The notes under the pieces: generated by a model
The model's input: only the letters and a program-made list of their open reading frames with translations
Told to the model about the DNA's origin: nothing
The model's database searches: none
In this document: positions 24,775-38,469 of the stretch, in pieces
Layout: the number at the start of each line of letters is the position of its first letter
Numbering within the stretch: position 1 is the first letter of the stretch
DNA from: Hydractinia symbiolongicarpus
Lineage: Eukaryota > Cnidaria > Hydrozoa > Anthoathecata > Hydractiniidae
Assembly: GCF_029227915.1 (NCBI RefSeq)
Contig: NC_079880.1
Coordinates: forward strand, 29,817,501-29,881,500
Direction: 5' to 3'
DNA length: 64,000 nt
Program-made: the position numbers and the translations under genes

Positions 24775-27700
24775 TTTTGAAAACTACAAGTCTCATGCGT
24801 TTTAGTGGTGAAAAAAAAACTTAAAAATTCGTTCTGGAAATGAGTTTACTCCCTGGGTACTTTCGTTGTATACATTCGACTACACGGGCCAAGCCTGGGA
24901 TTTAGGGGAAATTGCTGGTTTTCGTTTGCCGGCGATTAAACCTCTTTCATTAAGCGTCTCATCAAAAATGAAAACATTTTTGAAAACTACAAAGCTCATG
25001 CGTTTTAGTGGTGAAAAAATAATTTAAAAATTCGTTCGGAAAATGAGTTTAATCCCTGGGTACTTTCTTTGTATACTTTTGACCATACGGGCCGAGTCCG
25101 GGATTTACGGGAAATCGCGGGTTTTCGTTTGCCGGCGATTAAACTTCTTTTATTCAGCGTCCCAACAAAAATGAAAACATTTTTGAAAACTACAAGTCTC
25201 ATGCGTTTTAGTGGTGAAAAAATAATATAAAAAATCGTTCGAGAAATGAATTTACTCCCTGGGTAATTTTTTTGTATACTTTTGACTACACGAGCCAAGC
25301 CCGGGATTTACGGGAAATGGCGGGTTTTCGTTTGCCGGCGATTAAACTTCTTTTATTCAGTGTCTCATCAAAAATGAAAACATTTTTGAAAACTACAAGT
25401 CTCATGCGTTTTAGTGGTGAAAAGATAATTTAAAAAATCGTTTTGGAAATGAGTTTACTCAAGGGTACTTTCTTTGTATACATTTGACTATACGGGCCAA
25501 GCCCGGGATTTACGGGAAGTCGCGGGTTTTCGTTTGCCGGCGATTAAACCACTTTCATCAAGCGTCTCATCAAAAATGAAATCATTTCTGAAAACTACAA
25601 GTCTCATGCGTTTTAGTGGTGAAAAAATAATTTAAAAAATCGTTCGGGAAATGAGTTTTCTCCCTGGGTACTTTCTTTGTATTCTTTTGACTATACGGGC
25701 CGAGTCCGGGATTTACGGGAAATCGCGGGTTTTCGTTCGCCGGCGATTAAACTTCTTTTATTCAGCGTCTCATCAAAAATAAAAACATTTTTGAAAACTA
25801 CAAGTCTTATGCGTTTTAGTGGTGAAAAAATAATTTAAAAATTCGTTCTGGAAATGAGTTTACTCACAGGGTACTTTCTTTGTATACATTCGACTATACG
25901 GGCAAAGCCTGGGATTTACGGGAAATCGCGGGTTTTCGTTTGCCGGCGATTAAACTTCTTTTATTCAGTGTCTCATCAAAAATGAAAACATTTTTGTAAA
26001 CTACAAGTCTCATGCGTTTTAGTGGTGAAAAGATAATTTAAAAAATCGTTTTGAAATGAGTTTACTCACAGGGTACTTTCTTTGTATACATTCGTCTATA
26101 CGGGCCAAGCCCGGGATTTACGGGAAATCGCGGGTTTTCGTTTGCCGGCGATTAAACCACTTTCATTAGGCGTCTCATCAAAAATGAAAACACTTCTGAA
26201 AACTACAAGTCTCATGCGTTGTAGTGGTGAAAAAATAATTTAAAAAATCGTTCGGGAAATGAGTTTACTCCCTGGGTACTTTCTTTGTATACTTTTGACT
26301 ATACGGGCCGAGTCCGGGATTTACGGGAAATCGCGGGTTTTCGTTTGCCGGCGATTAAACTTCTTTTATTCAGCGTCCCATCAAAAATGAAAACATTTTG
26401 AAAACTACAAGTCTTATGCGTTTTAGTGGTGAAAAAATAATTTAAAAAATCGTTTTGGAAATGAGTTTACTCACAGGGTACTTTCTGTGTATACATTCGA
26501 CTATACGGGCCAATCCCGGGATTTACGGGAAGTCGCGGGTTTTCGTTTGCCGGCGATTAAACCACTTTCATCAAGCGTCTCATCAAAAATGAAAACATTT
26601 CTGAAAACTACAAGTCTCATGCGTTTTAGTGGTGAAAAAATAATTTAAAAAATCGTTCGGGAAAAGAGTTTTCTCCCTGGGTACTTTCTTTATATACTTT
26701 TGACTATACGGGTCGAGTCCGGGATTTACAGGAAATCGCGGGTTTTCGTTCGGCGGCGATTAAACTTCTTTTATTCAGCGTCTCATCAAAAATAAAAACA
26801 TTTTTGAAAACTACAAGTCTTATGCGTTTAAGTGGTGAAAAAATAATTTAAAAATTCGTTCGGGAAATGAGTTTACTCCCTGGGTACTTTCTTTATTTAC
26901 TTTTGACTATACGGGCCGAGTCCGGGATTTACGGGAAATCGCGGGTTTTCGTTTGCCGGCGATTAAACTTCTTTTATTCAGCGTCTCATTAAAAATGAAA
27001 ACATTATTAAAAACTGCAAGTCTCATGGGCTTTAGTGGTGAAATAATAATTTAAAAAATCGTTCGGGAAATGAGTTTACTCCCTGGGTAATTTCTTTGTA
27101 TACTTTTGACTATACGGGCCGAGTCCGGGATTTACGGGAAATCGAGGGTTTTCGTTTGCCGGCGATTAAACTTCTTTTATTCAGCGTCCCAACGAAAATG
27201 AAAACATTTTGGAAAACTACAAGTCTCATGCGTTTTAGTGGTGAAAAAATAATCTAAAAAATCGTTCGGGAAATGAGTTTACTCCCTGGGTAATTTTTTT
27301 GTATACTTTTCACTATACGAGCCAAGCCCGGGATTTACGGGAAATGGCGGGTTTTCGTTTGCCGGCGATTAAACTTCTTTTATTCAGTGTCTCATCAAAA
27401 ATGAAAACATTTTTGCAAACTACAAGTCTCATGCGTTTTAGTGGTGAAAAAATAATTTAAAAAATCGTTCGGGAAATGAGTTTTCTCCCTGGGTACTTTC
27501 TTTGTATAATTTTGACTATACGGGCCGAGTCCGGGATTTACGGGAAAGCGCGGGTTTTCGTTCGCCGGCGATTAAACTTCTTTTATTCAGCGTCCCATCA
27601 AAAATGAAAACATTTTTGAAAACTACAAGTCTCATGCGTTTTAGTGGTGAAAAAATAATATAAAAAATCGTTCGGGAAATGAGTTTACTCCTTGGGTAAT

Positions 27701-28827
27701 TTTTTGTATACTTTTGACTATACGGGCCAAACCTGGGATTTACGGGAAATGGCGGGTTTTCGTTTGCCGGCGATTTAACTTCTTTTATTCAGTGTCTCAT
27801 CAAAAATGAGTCTCATGCGTTTTAGTGGTGAAAAGATAATTTAAAAAATAGTTTTGGAAATGAGTTTAATCACAGGGTACTTTCTTTGTATACATTCGAC
27901 TACACGGGCCAAGCCTGGGATTTAGGGGATATCGCTGGTTTTCGTTTGCCGGCGATTAAACCTCTTTCATTAAGCGTCTCATCAAAAATGAAAACATTTT
28001 TGAAAACTACAAGTCTTATGCGTTTTAGTGGTGAAAAAATAATTTAAAAAATCGTTCTGGAAGTGAGTTTACTCACAGGGTACTTTCTTTGTATACATTC
28101 GACTATACGGGCCAAGCCCGGGATTTACGGGAAATCGCGGGTTTTCGTTTGCTGGCGATTAAACCTCTTTCATTAAGCGTCTCATCAAAAATGAAAACAT
28201 TTCTGAAAACTACAAGTCTCATGCGTTGTAGTGGTGAAAAAATAATTTAAAAAATCGTTCGGGAAATGAGTTTACTCCCTGGGTACTTTCTTTGTATACT
28301 TTTGACTATACGGGCCGAGTCCGGGATTTACGGGAAGTCGCGGGTTTTCGTTTGCCGGCGATTAAACTTCTTTTATTCAGCGTCTCATCAAAAATGAGAA
28401 CATTTTTAAAAACTACAAGTCTCATGGGCTTTAGTGGTGAAATAATAATTTAAAAAATCGTTCGGGAAATGAGTTTACACCCTGGGTACTTTCTTTGTAT
28501 GCTTTTGACTATACGGGCCGAGTCCAGGATTTTCGGGAAATCGCAGGTTTTCGTTTGCCGGCGATTAAACTTTTTTTATTCAGCGTCTCATCAAAAATGA
28601 AAACATTTTTGAAAACTATAAGTCTCATCCGTTTTAGTGGTGAAAAAATAATTTAAAAATCGTTCGGGAAATGAGTTTACTCCCTGGGTACTTTCTTTGT
28701 ATACTTTTGACTATACGGGCCGAGTCCGGGATTTACGTGAAATCGCGGGTTTTCGTTTCCGGCGATTAAACTTCTTTTATTCAGCGTCTCATTAAAAATG
28801 AAAACATTTTTGAAAACTACAAGTCTC
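24775..28827 (+). repeat. Block C: diverged relative of blocks A and B
   Basis: Monomer types follow nearly the same order as in blocks A and B: GTTTAATCCC, GAATTTACTCCC, AAAAGATAATTT with CTCACAGGG, GTTTTCTCCCTGGG, GGGCAAAGCC, ATTCGTCTATACGG, GTTGTAG, TTTATATACTTTTGAC with GGTCGAGTCC, then GGGCTTTAGTGG. Here the 3-monomer duplication of blocks A and B is single, and more bases differ. One monomer at about 27800 lacks 21 bp beside the hairpin. No gene is visible. Confidence 0.75.
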
Positions 28828-31800
28828 ATGCGTTTTAGTGGTGAAAAAAAAATTTAAAAAATCGTTCTGGAAATGAGTTTACTCCCTGGGTACTTTCGTT
28901 GTATACATTCGACTACACGGGCCAAGCCTGGGATTTAGGGGAAATCGCTGGTTTTCGTTTGCCGGCGATTAAACTTCTTTTATTCAGCGTCTCATCAAAA
29001 ATGAAAACATTTTCAAAAACTACAAGTCTCATGGGCTTTAGTGGTGAAATAATAATTTAAAAAATCGTTCGGGAAATGAGTTTACACCCTGGGTACTTTC
29101 TTTGTATGCTTTTGACTATACGGGCCGAGTCCAGGATTTTCGGGAAATCGCAGGTTTTCGTTTGCCGGCGATTAAACTTCTTTTATCCAGCGTCTCATCA
29201 AAAATGAAAATTTTTTTGAAAACTACAAGTCTCATGCGTTTTAGTGGTGAAAAAATAATTAAAAAATCGTTCTGGAAATGAGTTTACTCCCTGGGTACTT
29301 TCTTTGTATACTTTTGACTATACGGGCCGAGTCCGGGATTTACGGGAAGTCGCGGGTTTTCGTTTGCCGGCGATTAAACTTCTTTTATTCAGCGTCTCAT
29401 CAAAAATGAAAACATTTTCAAAAACTACAAGTCTCATGGGCTTTAGTGGTGAAATAATAATTTAAAAAATCGTTCGGGAAATAAGTTTACACCCTGGGTA
29501 CTTTCTTTGTATGCTTTTGACTATACGGGCCGAGTCCAGGATTTTCGGGAAATCGCAGGTTTTCGTTTGCCGGCGATTAAACTTCTTTTATCCAGCGTCT
29601 CATCAAAAATGAAAATTTTTTTGAAAACTACAAGTCTCATGCGTTTTAGTGGTGAAAAAATAATTTAAAAATCGTTCGGGAAATGAGTTTACTCCCTGGG
29701 TACTTTCTTTGTATACTTTTGACTATACGGGCCGAGTCCGGGATTTACGGGAAATCGCGGGTTTTCGTTTGCCGGCGATTAAACTTCTTTTATTCACCGT
29801 CCCAACAAAAATGAAAACATTTTTGAAAACTACAAGTCTCATGCGTTTTAGTGGTGAAAAAAAAACTTAAAAAATCGTTCTGGAAATGAGTTTACTCCCT
29901 GGGTACTTTCGTTGTATACATTCGACTACACGGGCCAAGCCTGGGATTTAGGGGAAATCGCTGGTTTTCGTTTGCCGGCGATTAAACCTCTTTCATTAAG
30001 CGTCTCATCAAAAATGAAAACATTTTTGAAAACTACAAAGCTCATGCGTTTTAGTGGTGAAAAAATAATTTAAAAAACCGTTCGGGAAATGAGTTTTCTC
30101 CCTGGGTACTTTCTTTGTATACTTTTGACTATACGGGCCGAGTCCGGGATTTACGGGAAATCGCGGGTTTTCGTTCGCCGGCGATTAAACTTCTTTTATT
30201 CAGCGTCTCATCAAAAATAAAAACATTTTTGAAAACTACAAGTCTTATGCGTTTTAGTGGTGAAAAAATAATTTAAAAGTTCGTTCTGGAAATGAGTTTA
30301 CTCACAGGGTACTTTCTTTGTATACATTCGACTATACGGGCAAAGCCTGGGATTTACGGGAAATCGCGGGTTTTCGTTTGCCGGCGATTAAACTTCTTTT
30401 ATTCAGTATCTCATCAAAAATGATAACATTTTTGAAAACTACAAGTCTCATGCGTTTTAGTGGTGAAAAGATAATTTAAAAAATCGTTTTGGAAATGAGT
30501 TTACTCACAGGGTACTTTCTTTGTATACATTCGTCTATGCAGGCCAAGCCCGGGATTTACGGGAAATCCGGGTTTTCGTTTGCCGGCGATTAAACCACTT
30601 TCATTAAGCGTCTCATCAAAAATGAAAATATTTCTGAAAACTACAAGTCTCATGCGTTGTAGTGGTGAAAAAATAATTTAAAAAATCGTTCGGGAAATGA
30701 GTTTACTCCCTGGGTACTTTCTTTGTATACTTTTGACTATACGAGCCGAGTCCGGGATTTACGGGAAATCGCGGGTTTTCGTTTGCCGGCGATTAAACTT
30801 CTTTTATTCAGCGTCTCATCAAAAATGAAAACATTTTGAAAACTACAAGTCTTATGCGTTTTAGTGGTGAAAAAATAATTTAAAAAATCGTTTTGGAAAT
30901 GAGTTTACTCACAGGGTACTTTCTTTGTATACATTCGACTATACGGGCCAAGCCCGGGATTTACGGGAAGTCGCGGGTTTTCGTTTGCCGGCGATTAAAC
31001 CACTTTCATCAAGCGTCTCATCAAAAATGAAAACATTTCTGAAAACCACAAGTCTCATGCGTTTTAGTGGTGAAAAAATAATTTAAAAAATCGTTCGGGA
31101 AATGAGTTTTCTCCCTGGGTACTTTCTTTATATACTTTTGACTATACGGGTTGAGTCCGGGATTTACAGGAAATCGCGGGTTTTCGTTCGGCGGCGATTA
31201 AACTTCTTTTATTCAGCGTCTCATCAAAAATAAAAACATTTTTGAAAACTACAAGTCTTATGGTTTTAGTGGTGAAAAAATAATTTAAAAATTCGTTCGG
31301 GAAATGAGTTTACTCCCTGGGTACTTTCTTTGTTTACTTTTGACTATACGGGCCGAGTCCGGGATTTACGGGAAATCGCGGGTTTTCGTTTGCCGGCGTT
31401 TAAACTTCTTTTATTCAGCGTCTCATCAAAAATGAAAACATTTTCAAAAACTACAAGTCTCATGGGCTTTAGTGGTGAAATAATAATTTAAAAAATCGTT
31501 CGGGAAATGAGTTTACACCCTGGGTACTTTCTTTATATACTTTTGACTATACGGGTTGAGTCCGGGATTTACAGGAAATCGCGGGTTTTCGTTCGGCGGC
31601 GATTAAACTTCTTTTATGCAGCGTCTCATCAAAAATAAAAACATTTTTGAAAACTACAAGTCTTATGGTTTTAGGGGTGAAAAAATAATTTAAAAATTCG
31701 TTCGGGAAATGAGTTTACTCCCTGGGTACTCTCTTTGTTTACTTTTGACTATACGGGCCGAGTCCGGGATTTACGGGAAATCGCGGGTTTTCGTTTGCCG

Positions 31801-34800
31801 GCGTTTAAACTTCTTTTATTCAGCGTCTCATCAAAAATGAAAACATTTTCAAAAACTACAAGTCTCATGGGCTTTAGTGGTGAAATAATAATTTAAAAAA
31901 TCGTTCGGGAAATGAGTTTACACCCTGGGTACTTTCTTTGTATGCTTTTGACTATACCGGCCGAGTCCAGGATTTTCGGGAAATCGCAGGTTTTCGTTTG
32001 CCGGCGATTAAACTTCTTTTATCCAGCGTCTCATCAAAAATGAAAATTTTTTTGAAAACTACAAGTCTCATGCGTTTTAGTGGTGAAAAAATAATTTAAA
32101 AATCGTTCGGGAAATGAGTTTACTCCCTGGGTACTTTCTTTGTATACTTTTGACTATACGGGCCGAGTCCGGGATTTACGGGAAATCGCGGGTTTTCGTT
32201 TGCCGGCGATTAAACTTCTTTTATTCAGCTTCTCATTAAAAATGAAAACATTTTTGAAAACTACAAGTCTCATGCGTTTTAGTGGTGAAATAAAAACTTA
32301 AAAAATCGTTCTGGAAATGAGTTTACTCCCTGGGTACTTTCTTTGTATACTTTTGACTATACGGGCCGAGTCCGGGATTTACGGGAAGTCGCAGGTTTTC
32401 GTTTGCCGGCGATTAAACTTCTTTTATTCAGCGTCTCATCAAAAATGAAAACATTTTCAAAAACTACAAGTCTCATGGGCTTTAGTGGTGAAATAATAAT
32501 TTAAAAAATCGTTCGGGAAATGAGTTTACACCCTGGGTACTTTCTTTGTATGCTTTTGACTATACGGGCCGAGTCCAGGATTTTCGGGAAATCGCAGGTT
32601 TTCGTTTGCCGGCGATTAAACTTCTTTTATCCAGCGTCTCATCAAAAATGAAAATTTTTTTGAAAACTACAAGTCTCATGCGTTTTAGTGGTGAAAAAAT
32701 AATTTAAAAATCGTTCGGGAAATGAGTTTACTCCCTGGGTACTTTCTTTGTATACTTTTGACTATACGGGCCGAGTCCGGGATTTACGGGAAATCGCGGG
32801 TTTTCGTTTGCCGGCGATTAAACTTCTTTTATTCAGCGTCTCATTAAAAATGAAAACATTTTTGAAAACTACAAGTCTCATGCGTTTTAGTGGTGAAAAA
32901 AAAACTTAAAAAATCGCTCTGGAAATGAGTTTACTCCCTGGGTACTTTCGTTGTATACATTCGACTACACGGGCCAAGCCTGGGATTTAGGGGAAATCGC
33001 TGGTTTTCGTTTGCCGGCGATTAAACCTCTTTCATTAAGCGTCTCATCAAAAATGAAAACATTTTTGAAAACTACAAAGCTCATGCGTTTTAGTGGTGAA
33101 AAAATAATTTAAAAATTCGTTCGGAAAATGAGTTTAATCCCTGGGTACTTTCTTTGTATACTTTTGACCATACGGGCCGAGTCCGGGATTTACGGATAAT
33201 CGCGGGTTTTCGTTTGCCGGCGATTAAACTTCTTTTAGTCAGCGTCCCAACAAAAATTAAAACATTTTTGAAAACTACAAGTCTCATGCGTTTTAGTGGT
33301 GAAAAAATAATATAAAAAATCGTTCGGGAAATGAATTTACTCCCTGGGTAATTTTTTTGTATACTTTTGACTATACGAGCCAAGCCCGGGATTTACCGGA
33401 AATGGCGGGTTTTCGTTTCCGGCGATTAAACTTCTTTTATTCAGTGTTTCATCAAAAATGAAAACATTTTTGAAAACTACAAGTCTTATGCGTTTTAGTG
33501 GTGAAAAAATAATATAAAAAATCGTTTTGGAAATGAGTTTACTCACAGGGTACTTTCTTTGTATACATTCGACTATACGGGCCAAGCCCGGGATTTACGG
33601 GAAGTCGCGGGTTTTCGTTTGCCGGCGAATAAACCACTTTCATTAAGCGTCTCATCAAAAATGAAAACATTTTTGAAAACTACAAAGCTCATGCGTTTTA
33701 GTGGTGAAAAAATAATTTAAAAATTCGTTCGGAAAATGAGTTTAATCCCTGGGTACTTTCTTTGTATACTTTTGACCATACGGGCCGAGTCCGGGATTTA
33801 CGGATAATCGCGGGTTTTCGTTTGCCGGCGATTAAACTTCTTTTAGTCAGCGTCCCAACAAAAATGAAAATATTTTTGAAAACTACAAGTCTCATGCGTT
33901 TTAGTGGTGAAAAAATAATATAAAAAATCGTTCGGGAAATGAATTTACTCCCTGGGTAATTTTTTTGTATACTTTTGACTATACGAGCCAAGCCCGGGAT
34001 TTACCGGAAATGGCGGGTTTTCGTTTCCGGCGATTAAACTTCTTTTATTCAGTGTTTCATCAAAAATGAAAACATTTTTGAAAACTACAAGTCTTATGCG
34101 TTTTAGTGGTGAAAAAATAATATAAAAAATCGTTTTGGAAATGAGTTTACTCACAGGGTACTTTCTTTGTATACATTCGACTATACGGGCCAAGCCCGGG
34201 ATTTACGGGAAGTCGCGGGTTTTCGTTTGCCGGCGAATAAACCACTTTCATCAAGCGTCTCATCAAAAATGAAAACATTTCTGAAAACTACAAGTCTCAT
34301 GCGTTTTAGTGGTGAAAAAATAATTTAAAAAACCGTTCGGGAAATGAGTTTTCTCTCTGGGTACTTTCTTTGTATACTTTTGACTATACGGGCCGAGTCC
34401 GGGATTTACGGGAAATCGCGGGTTTTCGTTCGCCGGCGATTAAACTTCTTTTATTCAGCGTCTCATCAAAAATAAAAACATTTTTGAAAACTACAAGTCT
34501 TATGCGTTTTAGTGGTGAAAAAATAATTTAAAAGTTCGTTCTGGAAATGAGTTTACTCACAGGGTACTTTCTTTGTATACATTCGACTATACGGGCAAAG
34601 CCTGGGATTTACGGGAAATCGCGGGTTTTCGTTTGTCGGCGATTAAACTTCTTTTATTCAGTGTCTCATCAAAAATGAAAACATTTTTGAAAACTACAAG
34701 TCTCATGCGTTTTAGTGGTGAAAAGATAATTTAAAAAATCGTTTTGGAAATGAGTTTACTCACAGGGTACTTTCTTTGTATACATTCGTCTATGCGGGCC

Positions 34801-35311
34801 AAGCCCGGGATTTACGGGAAATCGCGGGTTTTCGTTTGCCGGCGATTAAACCACTTTCATTAAGCGTCTCATCAAAAATGAAAACATTTCTGAAAACTAC
34901 AAGTCTCATGCGTTGTAGTGGTGAAAAAATAATTTAAAAAATCGTTCGGAAAATGAGTTTACTCCCTGGGTACTTTCTTTGTATACTTTTGACTATACGG
35001 GCCGAGTCCGGGATTTACGGGAAATCGCGGGTTTTCGTTTGCCGGCGATTAAACTTCTTTTATTCAGCGTCTCATCAAAAATGAAAACATTTTGAAAACT
35101 ACAAGTCTTATGCGTTTTAGTGGTGAAAAAATAATTTAAAAAATCGTTTTGGAAATGAGTTTACTCACAGGGTACTTTCTTTGTATACATTCGACTATAC
35201 GGGCCAAGCCCGGGATTTACAGGAAATCGCGGGTTTTCGTTCGGCGGCGATTAAACTTCTTTTATTCAGCGTCTCATCAAAAATAAAAACATTTTTGAAA
35301 ACTACAAGTCT
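28828..35311 (+). repeat. Block B: right copy of the long dispersed duplication
   Basis: Matches 1-6079 as described for block A and carries 405 bp (two monomers) that A lacks, at about 30929-31333. Private changes include AATGATAAC near 30420, AAAATTAAAAC near 33256 and TTTGTCGGCG near 34632. The true left edge cannot be set, because block A runs out of the window on that side. The copies are separated by about 22.7 kb of other satellite, so the event was not a simple adjacent duplication, or later amplification filled the gap. Confidence 0.9.
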
Positions 35312-36119
35312 TATGCGTTTTAGTGGTGAAAAAATAATTTAAAAATTCGTTCGGGAAATGAGTTTACTCCCTGGGTACTTTCTTTGTTTACTTTTGACTA
35401 TACGGGCCGAGTCCGGGATTTACGGGAAATCGCGGGTTTTCGTTTGCCGGCGTTTAAACTTCTTTTATTCAGCGTCTCATTAAAAATGAAAACATTTTTA
35501 AAAACTACAAGTCTCATGGGCTTTAGTGGTGAAATAATAATTTAAAAAATCGTTCGGGAAATGAGTTTACACCCTGGGTACTTTCTTTGTATGCTTTTGA
35601 CTATACGGGCCGAGTCCAGGATTTTCGGGAAATCGCAGGTTTTCGTTTGCCGGCGATTAAACTTCTTTTATTCAGCGTCTCATCAAAAATGAAAAATGTT
35701 TTGAAAACTACAAGTCTCATGCGTTTTAGCGGTGAAAAAATAATTTAAAAAATCGTTCGGGAAATGATTTTACTCCCTGGTTACTTTCTTTGTATACTTT
35801 TGATTATACGGGCCGGGTCCGGGGTTTACGGGAAATGGCTGGTTTTTGTTTGCCGGCGATTAAACTTCTTTTATTCAGCGTCTCATCAAAAATGAAAATA
35901 TTTTTGAAAACTATAAGTCTCATGCGTTTTACTGGTGAAAAAATAATTTAAAAATCGTTCGGGAAATGAGTTTACTCCCTGGGTAATTTCTTTGTATACT
36001 TTTGACTATACGGGCCGAGTCCGGGATTTACGGGAAATCGAGGGTTTTCGTTTGCCAGCGATTAAACTTCTTTTATTCAGCGTCCCAACAAAAATGAAAA
36101 CATTTTGGAAAACTACAAG
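35312..36119 (+). repeat. Satellite stretch between block B and the six-monomer duplication
   Basis: About four monomers. They include the GGGCTTTAG type and one of the GATTATACGGGCCGGGTCC type near 35802, which becomes frequent only after 52.8 kb. No gene and no insertion seen. Confidence 0.75.
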
Positions 36120-37294
36120 TCTCATGCGTTTTAGTGGTGAAAAAATAATTTAAAAAATCGTTTGGGAAATGAGTTTTCTCCCTGGGTACTTTCTTTGTAT
36201 ACTTTTGACTATACGGGCCGAGTCCGGGATTTACGGGAAAGCGCGGGTTTTCGTTCGCCGGCGATTAAACTTCTTTTATTCAGCGTCCCATCAAAAATGA
36301 AAACATTTTTGAAAACTACAAGTCTCATGCGTTTTAGTGGTGAAAAAATAATATAAAAATTCGTTCGGGAAATGAGTTTACTCCTTGGGTAATTTTTTGT
36401 ATACTTTTGACTATACGGGCCAAACCTGGGATTTACGAGAAATGGCGGGTTTTCGTTTGCCGGCGATTTAACTTCTTTTATTCAGTGTCTCATCAAAAAT
36501 GAGTCTCATGCGTTTTAGTGGTGAAAAGATAATTTAAAAAATAGTTTTGGAAATGAGTTTAATCACAGGGTGCTTTCTTTGTATACATTCGACTACACGG
36601 GCCAAGCCTGGGATTTAGGGGATATCGCTGGTTTTCGTTTGCCGGCGATTAAACCTCTTTCATTAAGCGTCTCATCAAAAATGAGTCTCATGCGTTTTAG
36701 TGGTGAAAAAATAATTTGAAAAATCGTTCTGGAAGTGAGTTTACTCACAGGGTACTTTCTTTGTATACATTCGACTATACGGGCCAAGCCCGGGATTTAC
36801 GGGAAATCGCGGGTTTTCGTTTGCCGGCGATTAAACCTCTTTCATTAGGCGTCTCATCAAAAATGAAAACATTTCTGAAAACTACAAGTCTCATGGGCTT
36901 TAGTGATGAAATAATAATTTAAAAAATCGTTCGGGAAATGAGTTTACACCCTGGGTACTTTCTTTGTATGCTTTTGACTATACGGGCCGAGTCCGGGATT
37001 TACGGGAAGTCGTGGGTTTTCGTTTGCCGTCGATTAAACTTCTTTTATTCAGCGTCTCATCAAAAATGAAAACATTTTTAAAAACTACAAGTCTCATGGG
37101 CTTTAGTGGTGAAATAATAATTTAAAAAATCGTTCGGGAAATGAGTTTACTCCCTGGGTACTTTCGTTGTATACATTCGACTACACGGGCCAAGCCTGGG
37201 ATTTAGGGGAAATCGCTGGTTTTCGTTTGCCGGCGATTAAACCTCTTTCATTAAGCGTCTCATCAAAAATGAAAACATTTTTAAAAACTACAAA
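36120..37294 (+). repeat. Six-monomer duplication (1175 bp), copy 1
   Basis: A unit of 1175 bp repeated directly to the right at a constant offset. Six full monomers would be about 1218 bp; two of the six lack 21 bp beside the hairpin (near 36501 and 36682), which accounts for the shortfall. The left border lies in CTCATGCGTTTTAGTGG. Confidence 0.9.
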
Positions 37295-38469
37295 GCTCAT
37301 GCGTTTTAGTGGTGAAAAAATAATTTAAAAAATCGTTTGGGAAATGAGTTTTCTCCCTGGGTACTTTCTTTGTATACTTTTGACTATACGGGCCGAGTCC
37401 GGGATTTACGGGAAAGCGCGGGTTTTCGTTCGCCGGCGATTAAACTTCTTTTATTCAGCGTCCCATCAAAAATGAAAACATTTTTGAAAACTACAAGTCT
37501 CATGCGTTTTAGTGGTGAAAAAATAATATAAAAATTCGTTCGGGAAATGAGTTTACTCCTTGGGTAATTTTTTGTATACTTTTGACTATACGGGCCAAAC
37601 CTGGGATTTACGAGAAATGGCGGGTTTTCGTTTGCCGGCGATTTAACTTCTTTTATTCAGTGTCTCATCAAAAATGAGTCTCATGCGTTTTAGTGGTGAA
37701 AAGATAATTTAAAAAATAGTTTTGGAAATGAGTTTAATCACAGGGTGCTTTCTTTGTATACATTCGACTACACGGGCCAAGCCTGGGATTTAGGGGATAT
37801 CGCTGGTTTTCGTTTGCCGGCGATTAAACCTCTTTCATTAAGCGTCTCATCAAAAATGAGTCTCATGCGTTTTAGTGGTGAAAAAATAATTTGAAAAATC
37901 GTTCTGGAAGTGAGTTTACTCACAGGGTACTTTCTTTGTATACATTCGACTATACGGGCCAAGCCCGGGATTTACGGGAAATCGCGGGTTTTCGTTTGCC
38001 GGCGATTAAACCTCTTTCATTAGGCGTCTCATCAAAAATGAAAACATTTCTGAAAACTACAAGTCTCATGGGCTTTAGTGATGAAATAATAATTTAAAAA
38101 ATCGTTCGGGAAATGAGTTTACACCCTGGGTACTTTCTTTGTATGCTTTTGACTATACGGGCCGAGTCCGGGATTTACGGGAAGTCGTGGGTTTTCGTTT
38201 GCCGTCGATTAAACTTCTTTTATTCAGCGTCTCATCAAAAATGAAAACATTTTTAAAAACTACAAGTCTCATGGGCTTTAGTGGTGAAATAATAATTTAA
38301 AAAATCGTTCGGGAAATGAGTTTACTCCCTGGGTACTTTCGTTGTATACATTCGACTACACGGGCCAAGCCTGGGATTTAGGGGAAATCGCTGGTTTTCG
38401 TTTGCCGGCGATTAAACCTCTTTCATTAAGCGTCTCATCAAAAATGAAAACATTTTTAAAAACTACAAA
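37295..38469 (+). repeat. Six-monomer duplication (1175 bp), copy 2
   Basis: Second copy, with the same two shortened monomers near 37676 and 37857. I noticed no differences from copy 1 in the stretches compared, so it is among the youngest duplications in the window. Its right part also belongs to the 2401-bp duplication. Confidence 0.9.
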
